Source: Clostridiaceae bacterium | Lineage (GTDB): Bacteria; Bacillota_A; Clostridia; Clostridiales; Clostridiaceae | Direction: 5' to 3' | Assembly (NCBI GenBank): GCA_029256485.1 | Contig: JAQSXU010000005.1 | Location: 1 to 64,000, forward strand | DNA length: 64,000 nt | Shown: positions 1 through 7,546 of the stretch, in pieces | Numbering within the stretch: position 1 is the first letter of the stretch | How the letters are laid out: every line of letters begins with the position of its first letter | Translations under genes and position numbers: made by a program | Notes under the pieces: generated by a model | Database searches by the model: none | What the model saw: the letters and a program-made list of their open reading frames with translations, nothing else | What the model was told of the DNA's origin: nothing

Positions 1-439
1 ATGGTCAGGTGGACCGCCTATGGCAGTAGCTCCAATCAATGAAGTTAGAAAAGTAATTAATTATGCAGTTTCAGTTATTCCGTCAAAAAAGATCATGATG
101 GGTATACCATTATATGGGTACGACTGGACATTACCATATACACCTAAAAGTGAATTTGCAGAAGCAATAGGAAATCAAGCAGCTATTGACAGGGCTGGAA
201 AGTATAAAGCTGTTATAAAGTATGATGCAGCTTCCCAATCTCCTTTTTATAACTATTATGATGAAAAAGGTAACCAACATGTAGTGTGGTTTGAAGATGC
301 AAGAAGTGTAGAGGCAAAATACAAACTGGCTTCAGAATATGGACTCAGAGGAGTCAGCTATTGGTCTCTTGCACAGCCATTCCCGCAGAATTGGCAGGTA
401 TTAGACAACATGTTTAAGATTGTAAGAGTAACAAGATAG
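1..439 (+). CDS. C-terminal part of a GH18 spore cortex-lytic type glycosidase
   Basis: This is the 3' end of a gene that begins before the window; the frame is open from base 2. The segment (MAVAPINEVRKVINYA, then GIPLYGYDW, YYDEKG, VWFEDARSVEAKY and GLRGVSYWSL) matches the C-terminal half of glycoside hydrolase family 18 domains of the SleL/YaaH/YdhD group, which act on N-acetylglucosamine bonds of spore cortex peptidoglycan. The catalytic DxxDxE motif and any LysM repeats would lie upstream and are not visible. The group is known from spore formers; exact substrate and cell compartment are inferred from family only. Confidence 0.85.
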   Translation, partial: WSGGPPMAVAPINEVRKVINYAVSVIPSKKIMMGIPLYGYDWTLPYTPKSEFAEAIGNQAAIDRAGKYKAVIKYDAASQSPFYNYYDEKGNQHVVWFEDARSVEAKYKLASEYGLRGVSYWSLAQPFPQNWQVLDNMFKIVRVTR

Positions 440-505
440 CCAAAAATATTATCATACCGTAAAAAATTGTATAACTTTCGTATATATTAATATGAGGTGA
501 TATAA

Positions 506-661
506 ATGAAAGTTAATACAATAGAAAAAGCTTATAAGTATAGCAGCTATGGGGATTTAATTGAGAAACGCCAATTTAAACAGAAAAAACAAAATGTAAA
601 GAAAAGTCCTGTTACATTTGCTGAGGTTTTAAAAAATGTAAAAAAGAGTAAATGCATATAA
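506..661 (+). CDS. small basic protein of unknown function, 51 aa
   Basis: ATG at 506 follows a good ribosome binding site (GAGGTGA, 494-500). The product is 51 residues, rich in Lys (about a quarter of residues), with no Trp and a single Cys near the C-terminus. It begins MKVNTIEKAYKYSSYGDLIE and ends KKSKCI. It has no recognisable domain. The lysine-rich centre could bind nucleic acid, or it could be a small spore or flagellar-type peptide, but neither is supported by a motif. It sits between the GH18 gene and the hairpin at 695-716. Confidence 0.5.
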   Translation: MKVNTIEKAYKYSSYGDLIEKRQFKQKKQNVKKSPVTFAEVLKNVKKSKCI

Positions 662-694
662 TACATTCAACTGATTTTTATAATGGTGTTTATA

Positions 695-716
695 AGAGCT
701 TGGATATCCAAGCTCT
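695..716. terminator. 22-bp perfect palindrome, likely bidirectional terminator
   Basis: Perfect dyad (agagcttggat / atccaagctct) between the small plus-strand gene ending at 661 and the minus-strand amidohydrolase ending at 737. It is followed by a T-rich stretch on the plus strand and preceded by an A-rich one, as expected for convergent genes sharing a terminator. Confidence 0.55.
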
Positions 717-736
717 ATTTTAATATAGAAAATATT

Positions 737-1951
737 CTATTGCTCAGCTGCCAAAGCTCTATGAAATTCATCTGTTATGATTTTAAGTTTTGATTTATCA
801 GCTAATAATGTGAGGCCTGTAAGAGCTAAGGCTTTAGCGCCGATAAGCAGACCCTCGTCTCCTTGATCTGATATTGCTGCATCACAAAATTCTTTAGTGT
901 GCCCCACCAGAGTATCAGGACCAATTTTAATATTTGGCTGAATTGTTGGAACAACATAGCTTATATTCCCAACATCTGAAGAACCTATACCAGATGCCTT
1001 GTCGGTATCTGCATCGTATCCTAAAGACTTTAAATTTTCCACAAAAATATCATCAAAAGGCTTATTTTTAAGCATATTGTCCACCTTGTTCTGAAAGGCT
1101 ATAATATTAACCTTTGAACCAGTGGCAAGGGCTGCACCTTTAGCTATATTTTTTACCTTAGCAGTAACCTCATCACAACCCTTACGAGTGGCAGCTCTAA
1201 TAAAAAATCTAGCCTTGGCATATTCAGGAATAATATTTGGAGCATCACCTCCATGGGTAATAATACCATGTATACTTACATCTTTCGTTAAATGCTGTCT
1301 CAAGGCACTAATTCCATTGAATAACTGTATAACACCATCTAGGGCATTTATACCTTTTTCAGGGCAGGCAGCGGCATGGGCTGATTTTCCAATAAATTCA
1401 AAATCCAATGGATCAACAGCTAAAGAATCCCCTGTGATACGTGTTCTATTTGAAGGATGGGCAATTAAACAGGCATCTATTCCATTAAGCAAGCCATGTT
1501 TTACAAAGCTTCCCTTTGCACTGCCGTTTTCTCCTCCCTCTTCAGCTGGTGTACCTAAAACTAATACTTCTCCTCCCACCTCATCCAATACTTTTGAAAG
1601 TCCTATGGCAGCAGCAACGCTGGTGGTGCCGATAATATTATGTCCACAAGCATGTCCTAAATTTGGGAGAGCATCATATTCGGCTAAAAAACCAATAGAT
1701 GGCCCTTTCTTATCTTTTGATGTTTTCTTTGCAATAAAAGAAGTAATATGACCAGCCACAGATTTTTCTATGGTAAAACCTTCTTTTTTCAAAGTTTCAG
1801 TAAGAATACTGGAGGCAAAGAATTCCTGATTCCCTATTTCTGGTTTATCATGGATACTGTGGCTTACATCTAAGTAACTTTCTTTATTATTCTCAATGTT
1901 GGATAAAATTCTGTTCCTTAATTCATCAATTCTTTCTGTAGTAACTCTCAT
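737..1951 (-). CDS. M20 family (M20D/AbgB-like) amidohydrolase, SAM-riboswitch regulated
   Basis: A 404-residue zinc amidohydrolase of the M20D group, which contains N-acyl amino acid and aminobenzoyl-glutamate hydrolases. Visible landmarks are GHACGHNIIGT (metal ligands, about residue 100), PAEEGGENGS (catalytic Glu region), IAHPSN and a C-terminal VGHTKEF. Length is usual for the family. ATG at 1951 has an AGGAGG site. It is monocistronic, and its 180-nt leader carries a complete SAM-I riboswitch and terminator, so transcription should rise when S-adenosylmethionine is low. That points to release of a sulfur amino acid, for example from N-acyl-methionine or N-acyl-cysteine; the exact substrate is inference. 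Confidence 0.85.
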   Translation of the reverse strand: MRVTTERIDELRNRILSNIENNKESYLDVSHSIHDKPEIGNQEFFASSILTETLKKEGFTIEKSVAGHITSFIAKKTSKDKKGPSIGFLAEYDALPNLGHACGHNIIGTTSVAAAIGLSKVLDEVGGEVLVLGTPAEEGGENGSAKGSFVKHGLLNGIDACLIAHPSNRTRITGDSLAVDPLDFEFIGKSAHAAACPEKGINALDGVIQLFNGISALRQHLTKDVSIHGIITHGGDAPNIIPEYAKARFFIRAATRKGCDEVTAKVKNIAKGAALATGSKVNIIAFQNKVDNMLKNKPFDDIFVENLKSLGYDADTDKASGIGSSDVGNISYVVPTIQPNIKIGPDTLVGHTKEFCDAAISDQGDEGLLIGAKALALTGLTLLADKSKLKIITDEFHRALAAEQ

Positions 1952-2080
1952 AAATTTTCCTCCTAATAATTTTTAACAACTTATCAAGTATATTAAGAAT
2001 CCAAATTTTTAAATTATATACAATGGAAAATTCTAATAAGATGATTTAAAATAAATTGGTTAATTCATTTTAAATAAAAC

Positions 2081-2106
2081 ACCCTCTTCTTTAGAAAGAA
2101 GAGGGT
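2081..2106 (-). terminator. intrinsic terminator of the minus-strand SAM riboswitch
   Basis: An 11-bp perfect stem (ACCCTCTTCTT / AAGAAGAGGGT) with a 4-nt loop; on the minus strand it is followed by GTTTTATTTA. It lies 3' of the aptamer at 2133-2236 and 5' of the amidohydrolase start, as in an S-box expression platform. Confidence 0.8.
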
Positions 2107-2132
2107 TAATAAATATCTCATATATCATATCC

Positions 2133-2236
2133 ATCTTATCTTTCAAGAATAATTTTGTTGGAATTGGCACAGTATTCTATAAGAACCCGCTGCCGAGGCT
2201 TCAAAGGGCCAGTCCCTCCACCTCTCTTGATAAGAA
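2133..2236 (-). promoter_or_regulatory. SAM-I (S-box) riboswitch aptamer
   Basis: Read on the minus strand it starts CTTATCAAGAGAGGTGGAGG, continues GGACTGGCCC, GGCAGCGGGTT and GTGCCAATTCC, and closes with GATAAG. The P1 strands CTTATC (2234-2229) and GATAAG (2140-2135) pair. These are the conserved kink-turn and core elements of S-box leaders. A 62-codon open frame at 2136-2324 in this stretch is a by-product of the leader and not a gene. Confidence 0.93.
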
Positions 2237-2262
2237 TTCTCGTATTAAGTTGTTTAAAAGCT

Positions 2263-2291
2263 ATAATAAAGCTTTTATTTAATATTGTCAA
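2263..2291 (-). promoter_or_regulatory. sigma-A promoter of the amidohydrolase unit
   Basis: On the minus strand: TTGACA (2291-2286), 17-bp spacer, TATTAT (2268-2263). It sits just upstream of the minus-strand aptamer. Confidence 0.75.
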
Positions 2292-2317
2292 TAGCAAAAA
2301 AATAATTAATTTTGTTG

Positions 2318-2346
2318 TTGACATTTAAAAATTTAATACGTATAAT
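2318..2346 (+). promoter_or_regulatory. sigma-A promoter of the metNIQ unit
   Basis: Consensus hexamers TTGACA (2318-2323) and TATAAT (2341-2346) with a 17-bp spacer, about 50 bp upstream of the plus-strand aptamer. The -35 boxes of this and the divergent promoter are only 26 bp apart. Confidence 0.85.
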
Positions 2347-2395
2347 GAATTTCAAGCAGTAAAAAAGTTGCAAAAGCAAACAATTTAATAATTAT

Positions 2396-2505
2396 CCTTA
2401 TCGAGAGAAACTGAGGGACTGGCCCAATGACGTTTCAGCAACCACATGTTTCATTTGCATGTAAGGTGCTAAATCCATCAGAACTTTGTTCTGGAAGATG
2501 AGGGA
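2396..2505 (+). promoter_or_regulatory. SAM-I (S-box) riboswitch aptamer upstream of metN
   Basis: Conserved elements in order: CCTTATCGAGAGAAACTGAG, GGACTGGCCC, TTTCAGCAACC, AAGGTGCTAAATCC and a closing GATGAGG. P1 pairs 2396-2402 with 2499-2505, with one G-U. Position and downstream methionine transporter genes agree with S-box control. Confidence 0.95.
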
Positions 2506-2554
2506 AGGTGCTAGTAAAAGTGAACCCTTCCATGGGGTTTTTTTTATGCATTAT

Positions 2555-2595
2555 ATCCTCTTCTTTTTTAAAACGAAAACGAAGAGGATTTTTTT
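2555..2595 (+). terminator. intrinsic terminator of the metNIQ leader
   Basis: Nine-bp stem ATCCTCTTC / GAAGAGGAT followed by seven T residues, ending 26 nt before the metN start codon. A shorter GGG/CCC hairpin with eight Ts lies at about 2524-2545, so the leader may have two stop points. Confidence 0.8.
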
Positions 2596-2620
2596 ATAGG
2601 TACTTAGAAGGAGGAAAAAT

Positions 2621-3688
2621 ATGATTTGGCTTAAAGGGGTAAGAAAAGTTTATGTAAATGGACAGGGAACAGTTGAAGCATTAAAAGAAATTAATCTACA
2701 TGTTGAAAAGGGTAAAATTTTTGGAATAATAGGATATAGTGGAGCAGGTAAAAGTACTTTGATACGCTGCATAAATTTATTGGAAAAACCAACTAGTGGA
2801 CAGGTTATAGTTAACAATAAAGAATTAACTAAGTTATCAGAAAAGAATCTAAGAGACAGCAGAAAAAAAATTGGCATGATATTTCAGCATTTTAACTTGA
2901 TGAGCAGTAGAAATGTATTTGAAAATGTTGCATATCCCCTAAATGGAAACAAATATAGCAAGGAAGAAAAAAAACAAAAGGTTTTAAGCCTTTTAGAGCT
3001 GGTGGGACTTACTGATAAAATTTCAGCATATCCTTCTCAACTAAGCGGAGGACAAAAACAGAGGGTTGCCATTGCAAGGGCCTTAGCAAATGATCCTCAA
3101 GTACTATTATGTGATGAAGCAACATCAGCATTGGATCCACAGACCACTGCATCAATTTTAAAACTATTAAAGCAAATCAATGAAAAGTTGAATTTAACCA
3201 TAGTAATAATTACCCATCAAATGGATGTGGTAAAGGAAATCTGTCATGAAGTAGCTGTTATGGAATTTGGCAGAATAGTAGAACAAGGAAATATAGTTGA
3301 TATTTTTACAAATCCAAAGGCTGAAATAACTAAAGACTTTATATCTACTGTTTTCCACTATGATAAGATTTATGATTTTCTTGAAAATAAGGAATTTGTT
3401 GAGGAACTCACAGAAGGAGAAACCATTGCAAAAATATCATTTGTGGGACAAAAAACAGGACAAGCTTTCATTTCAAAGGTTTCAAGAAAATTTAAAATAG
3501 ATGCTAGTATTTTATTTGGGAATATTGAAATTATTCAGCAAATACCTATTGGCAATTTAATTGTAAAGTTCAGTGGCAGTAAGGAGGGAGTAGCAGAGTC
3601 AATAAAATATCTAGGAGAAAATAATATAAGTGTGGAGGTGATAGAAAATGCATCAACTTCTAGTGAATTACTTGCCCAACGTAGTTGA
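2621..3688 (+). CDS. metN: methionine ABC importer ATP-binding protein
   Basis: A 355-residue ATPase of the D/L-methionine (MUT family) importer. Walker A is GYSGAGKST (about 38-46), the signature LSGGQKQR (about 141), Walker B LLCDEATSALD with the following His of the switch region (ITHQMDVV). The C-terminal 90 residues form the NIL/ACT-like regulatory domain that senses methionine in this family. The start has an AGGAGG site at 2608. The gene overlaps metI by 41 bp, implying coupled translation. The SAM riboswitch upstream should turn the operon on when SAM is scarce. Confidence 0.96.
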   Translation: MIWLKGVRKVYVNGQGTVEALKEINLHVEKGKIFGIIGYSGAGKSTLIRCINLLEKPTSGQVIVNNKELTKLSEKNLRDSRKKIGMIFQHFNLMSSRNVFENVAYPLNGNKYSKEEKKQKVLSLLELVGLTDKISAYPSQLSGGQKQRVAIARALANDPQVLLCDEATSALDPQTTASILKLLKQINEKLNLTIVIITHQMDVVKEICHEVAVMEFGRIVEQGNIVDIFTNPKAEITKDFISTVFHYDKIYDFLENKEFVEELTEGETIAKISFVGQKTGQAFISKVSRKFKIDASILFGNIEIIQQIPIGNLIVKFSGSKEGVAESIKYLGENNISVEVIENASTSSELLAQRS

Positions 3689-4328
3689 ACTATATCCTGA
3701 TATGATAAAAGCGTTATGGGAAACCATAGGAATGGTGTTGATTTCAGGAAGTATTTCTACACTCATAGGGATTCCCATAGGAGTCATTTTAGTGGTTACA
3801 AGGCCAGATAATATTTTAGAGAATAGTGCAATTTACAATGTGGTAGGTAAGACTATAAATATATTTAGATCAATTCCATTTGTAATATTACTTGCAGCAA
3901 TAATTCCATTCACCCGTCTTGTTGTGGGAACTACTATTGGAATGAAGGGGGCTTTAGTTCCTTTAGTAATTGGTTCTGTTCCATTTGTGGCAAGACAAAT
4001 TGAATCAGCTCTTTTGGATATTGACAAGGGAGTCATAGAAGCAGCTCAAGCAATGGGATCAAGTTCTTTTGAAATAATATATAGAGTTTTACTTAAGGAA
4101 GGACTTCCTGGAATTGTATATGCATTGACAATAACTACTGTCAGCTTGATTGGATTTTCCGCTGTAGCAGGAACAGTAGGCGGAGGAGGACTAGGAGACT
4201 TTGCAATTAGATACGGTTATCAATATTTTAAAACAGATGTAATGGTTGCAACAATATTGATTCTTCTTGTATTAGTAACAGCAATACAAAGTTTTGGAGA
4301 ATTTCTGCTAAAAAGATTAAAACACTAA
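3648..4328 (+). CDS. metI: methionine ABC importer permease
   Basis: A 226-residue membrane protein with five to six predicted hydrophobic segments and the EAA-type coupling loop (EAAQAMGSSSFEIIYRVLL, about 146-164). It matches MetI permeases in length and in the final GGGGLGDFAIRYGYQYF segment. GTGGAGGTGATAGAAA precedes the ATG, which lies inside the end of metN. With MetN it forms the inner membrane channel for methionine. Confidence 0.95.
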   Translation: MHQLLVNYLPNVVELYPDMIKALWETIGMVLISGSISTLIGIPIGVILVVTRPDNILENSAIYNVVGKTINIFRSIPFVILLAAIIPFTRLVVGTTIGMKGALVPLVIGSVPFVARQIESALLDIDKGVIEAAQAMGSSSFEIIYRVLLKEGLPGIVYALTITTVSLIGFSAVAGTVGGGGLGDFAIRYGYQYFKTDVMVATILILLVLVTAIQSFGEFLLKRLKH

Positions 4329-4353
4329 AAATAATTAAACAGGGGGCTTTAAA

Positions 4354-5196
4354 ATGAATATAAAAAAAATATCAACATTAATATTAGGGGCAATAATAAC
4401 AGTAACTGCTTTAACAGGCTGCGGGAGTTCAAAAAATGCAAGCGCTGCAGGCAGTACTTCAGGGAAAAAACAAGTAATTAAATTAGGTGTTACAGGGGAC
4501 GAACATAAGCTTTGGGACAATATAAAGGTAAGATTAGCTAAAGAAAATATTGATCTTCAATTAGTAAGCTTTAGCGATTACATAAGACCAAACCAAGCAT
4601 TAAATGATGGGGAAATTGATGCAAATGCATTCCAAACTATAGCGTATTTTGATAAATTTAAGGCAGACCATAAATTAGATCTTACATCACTTGGCTATAC
4701 AGTTTTGGCACCTATGGGCATATACTCTAAAACAGTTAAGGATATAAAAACTCTTAAAGATGGAGCTAAGGTTGCAATACCAAATGACGCAAGTAATGGT
4801 GGAAGAGCACTTATATTGCTTCAGGATGCAGGATTAATTAAATTAAAGGATGGAGTAGGTATAACACCTACAGTAAAGGACATTGTTGAAAATAAGAAAA
4901 ACCTTAAGATAGTTGAACTTGTAGCTACACAAATTCCAAGATCAATACAGGATGTAGATATTGCTGCTATAAATAATGGAGTTGCAGTAGATGCAGGGTA
5001 TTTACCAACTAAAGACTCTATTTATATTGAGGATGTTAAAAAGGACAGTGTAAAAAATTACTTCAATATAATTGCTGTAAGAACTAAAGACAAAGACAAT
5101 GAAACTTTGAAAAAATTAATTAAAGTATATCAGACTGAAGAAACAAAGAAAGATATACAAGAAATATACAAAGGGGCTACTTTGCCAGCATTCTAA
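4354..5196 (+). CDS. metQ: methionine-binding lipoprotein
   Basis: A 280-residue NlpA/MetQ-type binding protein. The N-terminus is a lipoprotein signal (MNIKKISTLILG, lipobox LTGC, Cys at 23), followed by a short Ser/Ala linker and KLGVTGDEHKLWDNIK. The family segments DGEIDANAFQTIAYFD and PNDASNGGRALILL are present. It should be lipid-anchored outside the membrane and feed MetNI. It is the last gene of the operon, 25 bp after metI. Confidence 0.95.
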   Translation: MNIKKISTLILGAIITVTALTGCGSSKNASAAGSTSGKKQVIKLGVTGDEHKLWDNIKVRLAKENIDLQLVSFSDYIRPNQALNDGEIDANAFQTIAYFDKFKADHKLDLTSLGYTVLAPMGIYSKTVKDIKTLKDGAKVAIPNDASNGGRALILLQDAGLIKLKDGVGITPTVKDIVENKKNLKIVELVATQIPRSIQDVDIAAINNGVAVDAGYLPTKDSIYIEDVKKDSVKNYFNIIAVRTKDKDNETLKKLIKVYQTEETKKDIQEIYKGATLPAF

Positions 5197-5291
5197 GGTA
5201 AACTCAATTTAACTTAGCACAAGCTGTGCAGGGTAATAAATAAAGCAATTATCAAATTATATATTATAGAAAACCTCCTCCTACTAAATTG

Positions 5292-5320
5292 AAAAGATTC
5301 AGTTTTATACTGAATCTTTT
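5292..5320. terminator. bidirectional terminator between metQ and the LysR gene
   Basis: A 12-bp perfect stem AAAAGATTCAGT / ACTGAATCTTTT with a 5-nt loop and flanking A/T runs on both sides, lying between convergent genes. Confidence 0.85.
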
Positions 5321-5326
5321 TAATGT

Positions 5327-6199
5327 TTATTTAAAATTTTCAATAAAATGTTTAGCAGCGGAGGAAAGATGACGGTTTTTCAGCCAAATGGCAGCTATTT
5401 GGGTTTCTAAGGTTTGTTCGTTAATTACCCTATAATTTAAATATGAGCTTCTAATTAAATCCAGGGCAGACTTTGGAATAATAGCTATTCCAATTCCTGA
5501 ATCAGCCCATAATAAAGCAGTTCTGGCATCATCAGTTCTGCAAATTATCTTTGGCTGAAAACCCGCATTAGTGCAGCATTCAATTATTAGATTTTCAAAT
5601 CTTCTGTAGATTATTAATGGTTTGTCCATCAATTCAACTAAATTTATATTTTTTTTAGTTTCTTTTAAATATAAATCATCACGTATAGCTGCTACCATAG
5701 GTTCCTTTTCTAAATATATTGCTCCCAAATTTTTTGAATTAAATGGAGTTCTGACTATACCTATTTCAATAACTCCGCTATTTAAAATTTCTAAAATTCT
5801 GTAGGTATTACCTTCCCATATTTCGAAGGAAATGCATGGATATTTTTCGTGAAATTTGCTGATTCTATTTGGTATTAGCAAAGCTCCGGAGGAAGACACT
5901 GCTCCAAGGGTTAATGTGCCCTGTATGCCGCTGCTGTAATCTTCTAACTCTTTTACAGTAGCTTCTGTTAATTCTATAATTTGCTCAGCTCTGTTACGAA
6001 GAATTTTACCGGCATCTGTTAAGTGTATTTTTCTACTTCCTCTATCAACTAATTTTACATTTAATTCTTTTTCAAGAGCTTTAAGTTGAGAACTAAGAGG
6101 AGGCTGTGCTATGTGGAGCTTTTTAGCAGCTCCGGTAATTTGCTCTTCTTCGGCAATAGTTAAAAAATATTTAAGCTGTCTTATATCCATAATACTCAT
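5327..6199 (-). CDS. LysR family transcriptional regulator
   Basis: A 290-residue LysR-type regulator: N-terminal winged HTH (DIRQLKYFLTIAEEEQITGA, AQPPLSSQLKALE) and a C-terminal periplasmic-binding-like effector domain. The start may be ATG 6199 (MSIMDIRQ) or ATG 6190 (MDIRQ); the AGGGAG site gives 2 or 11 nt spacing, so it is undecided. It is transcribed away from the chromate-type transporter pair, which is the usual sign that it controls that pair. The effector is unknown. Confidence 0.88.
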   Translation of the reverse strand: MSIMDIRQLKYFLTIAEEEQITGAAKKLHIAQPPLSSQLKALEKELNVKLVDRGSRKIHLTDAGKILRNRAEQIIELTEATVKELEDYSSGIQGTLTLGAVSSSGALLIPNRISKFHEKYPCISFEIWEGNTYRILEILNSGVIEIGIVRTPFNSKNLGAIYLEKEPMVAAIRDDLYLKETKKNINLVELMDKPLIIYRRFENLIIECCTNAGFQPKIICRTDDARTALLWADSGIGIAIIPKSALDLIRSSYLNYRVINEQTLETQIAAIWLKNRHLSSAAKHFIENFK

Positions 6200-6210
6200 T
6201 ACTCCCTAAT

Positions 6211-6300
6211 ATGAAACCATATTTTTTATGTATGGATTACATATAAAATAAATATTTTAAATATGTATTTTACATTGATATAATGATACATGAAACCATA
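6211..6300. promoter_or_regulatory. LysR/ChrA intergenic region with repeated motif and promoter
   Basis: The 11-bp motif ATGAAACCATA occurs at 6211-6221 and again at 6290-6300, one near each gene start. A -10 box TATAAT (6279-6284) with a weak -35 (TTTAAA, 6256-6261, 17-bp spacer) would serve the transporter genes. The repeats are candidates for LysR binding, although the classical T-N11-A pattern is not clear. Confidence 0.35.
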
Positions 6301-6328
6301 AGTAAGGTCAAATATATAAAGTTCAGGG

Positions 6329-6886
6329 GTGATTATTATAAAAAAGTTAATAGAAATATTTTTAATTTTTATTAAAATTGGAACCTTCACCATTGGAGGA
6401 GGCTATGCCATGATTCCTTTAATTGAAAAGGAGGTTGTGGATAAAAAGAAATGGATAAATAGAGATGATTTCATAGATATGCTGGCACTAGCTCAATCTT
6501 CACCAGGGCCAATAGCAGTTAATGTTTCCGTATTCGTGGGCTATAAAATGGCAGGAATACCAGGAAGTATCTTTGCAGTACTTGGGGCAATTTTAACGGC
6601 ATTTTTAATACTTCTTGTAGTTGCTATGTATTTCATAGGTATAAAGGATAATGCTGTAGTAGAAAGAATATTCAAGGGAATAAGACCAGCAGTTGTGGCT
6701 CTGATTGCTGCTCCAGTAATGAGAATGAGTAAAAATGCAAAAATAAATAGAAAAACAATTTTTATACTTATAGCCGTAGTAGTTTTTGTTGGGTTCCTAA
6801 AGGTAAGCCCAATTTATGTAATTATAACATCAGCTTTAGGCGGAATACTTTATGGAATCATTAAGAAAAGAGGTATGGTGAAATGA
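6329..6886 (+). CDS. chromate transporter family protein, subunit 1 (short-chain ChrA)
   Basis: A 185-residue membrane protein of the CHR family (PF02417), with the hallmarks FTIGGGYAMIPLIEKEVV and AQSSPGPIAVNVSVFVGYK. Short CHR proteins work as pairs, each forming half of the long ChrA. Substrates in the family include chromate and other anions; the true substrate here is unknown. The start is unusual. A GTG at 6329 lies inside the Shine-Dalgarno-like AGGGGTGAT, while the in-frame ATA at 6338 has ideal spacing and would give the family-like N-terminus (M)KKLIEIFLIF. It overlaps the next gene by 4 bp. Confidence 0.85.
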   Translation: MIIIKKLIEIFLIFIKIGTFTIGGGYAMIPLIEKEVVDKKKWINRDDFIDMLALAQSSPGPIAVNVSVFVGYKMAGIPGSIFAVLGAILTAFLILLVVAMYFIGIKDNAVVERIFKGIRPAVVALIAAPVMRMSKNAKINRKTIFILIAVVVFVGFLKVSPIYVIITSALGGILYGIIKKRGMVK

Positions 6887-7407
6887 ATATGTATTTGACA
6901 TTATTCTATATTTTTTTTAAGATAGGTCTTTTCAGTTTTGGTGGAGGTTATGCTATGCTTCCATTAATAAGACAGGAGGTTGTAATAAATAATCACTGGC
7001 TTGGAACAAAAGAGTTTACTGACTTAATTGCCATATCCCAGGCTACTCCTGGACCTATTGCAATAAATGGAGCTACATATGTGGGCTATAAAGTTTCAGG
7101 ATTTTTTGGCAGCATATTTGCCACACTTGGAGTAATATTACCCTCATTTATCGTTATGCTTATAATAACAAAATTTTTTTTGAGTTTTAAAGATAATGAA
7201 TATGTTGAAAACGCCTTTTTAGGTCTGAGACCTGCAACAATAGGTCTAATTGCAGCTGCAGCTATTCTTGTTTCTGCAGATTCATTTATTGACTATAAGA
7301 GTTTTATTATTTTTGCTGGGGTTTTTATTGCATCATATAAATATGAAGGAGATCCAATTTTGCTTACTATAATATCAGGAATAATAGGGTTTATATTGTA
7401 TAAATAG
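6883..7407 (+). CDS. chromate transporter family protein, subunit 2 (short-chain ChrA)
   Basis: A 174-residue partner of the previous gene, with the same motifs FSFGGGYAMLPLIRQEVV and SQATPGPIAINGATYVGYK and about five hydrophobic segments. ATGA overlap with the first subunit (6883-6886) implies translational coupling. The two halves probably assemble as an antiparallel pair in the membrane. No terminator is evident downstream; 140 AT-rich bases separate it from the sigma-54 activator gene. Confidence 0.87.
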   Translation: MNMYLTLFYIFFKIGLFSFGGGYAMLPLIRQEVVINNHWLGTKEFTDLIAISQATPGPIAINGATYVGYKVSGFFGSIFATLGVILPSFIVMLIITKFFLSFKDNEYVENAFLGLRPATIGLIAAAAILVSADSFIDYKSFIIFAGVFIASYKYEGDPILLTIISGIIGFILYK

Positions 7408-7546
7408 GTACCTATATTTATAAATACAAATTGATATTAAATTCAATCTATTTTTTATTTTCAGTTTAATAATTATAGGATATAATATATTTAGACAAAA
7501 TTCTACATTGAAGAAGCTGGAATATCTTATATAAAAAATAATAGAT

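Noticed and set aside
1122..1751. 209-codon plus-strand open frame
   Set aside because: It is antisense to the M20 amidohydrolase and has no ribosome binding site or family match; a shadow of the real gene.
2136..2324. 62-codon minus-strand open frame with an apparent hydrophobic N-terminus
   Set aside because: It coincides with the SAM riboswitch aptamer and promoter; the conserved RNA elements explain the sequence and no ribosome binding site is present.
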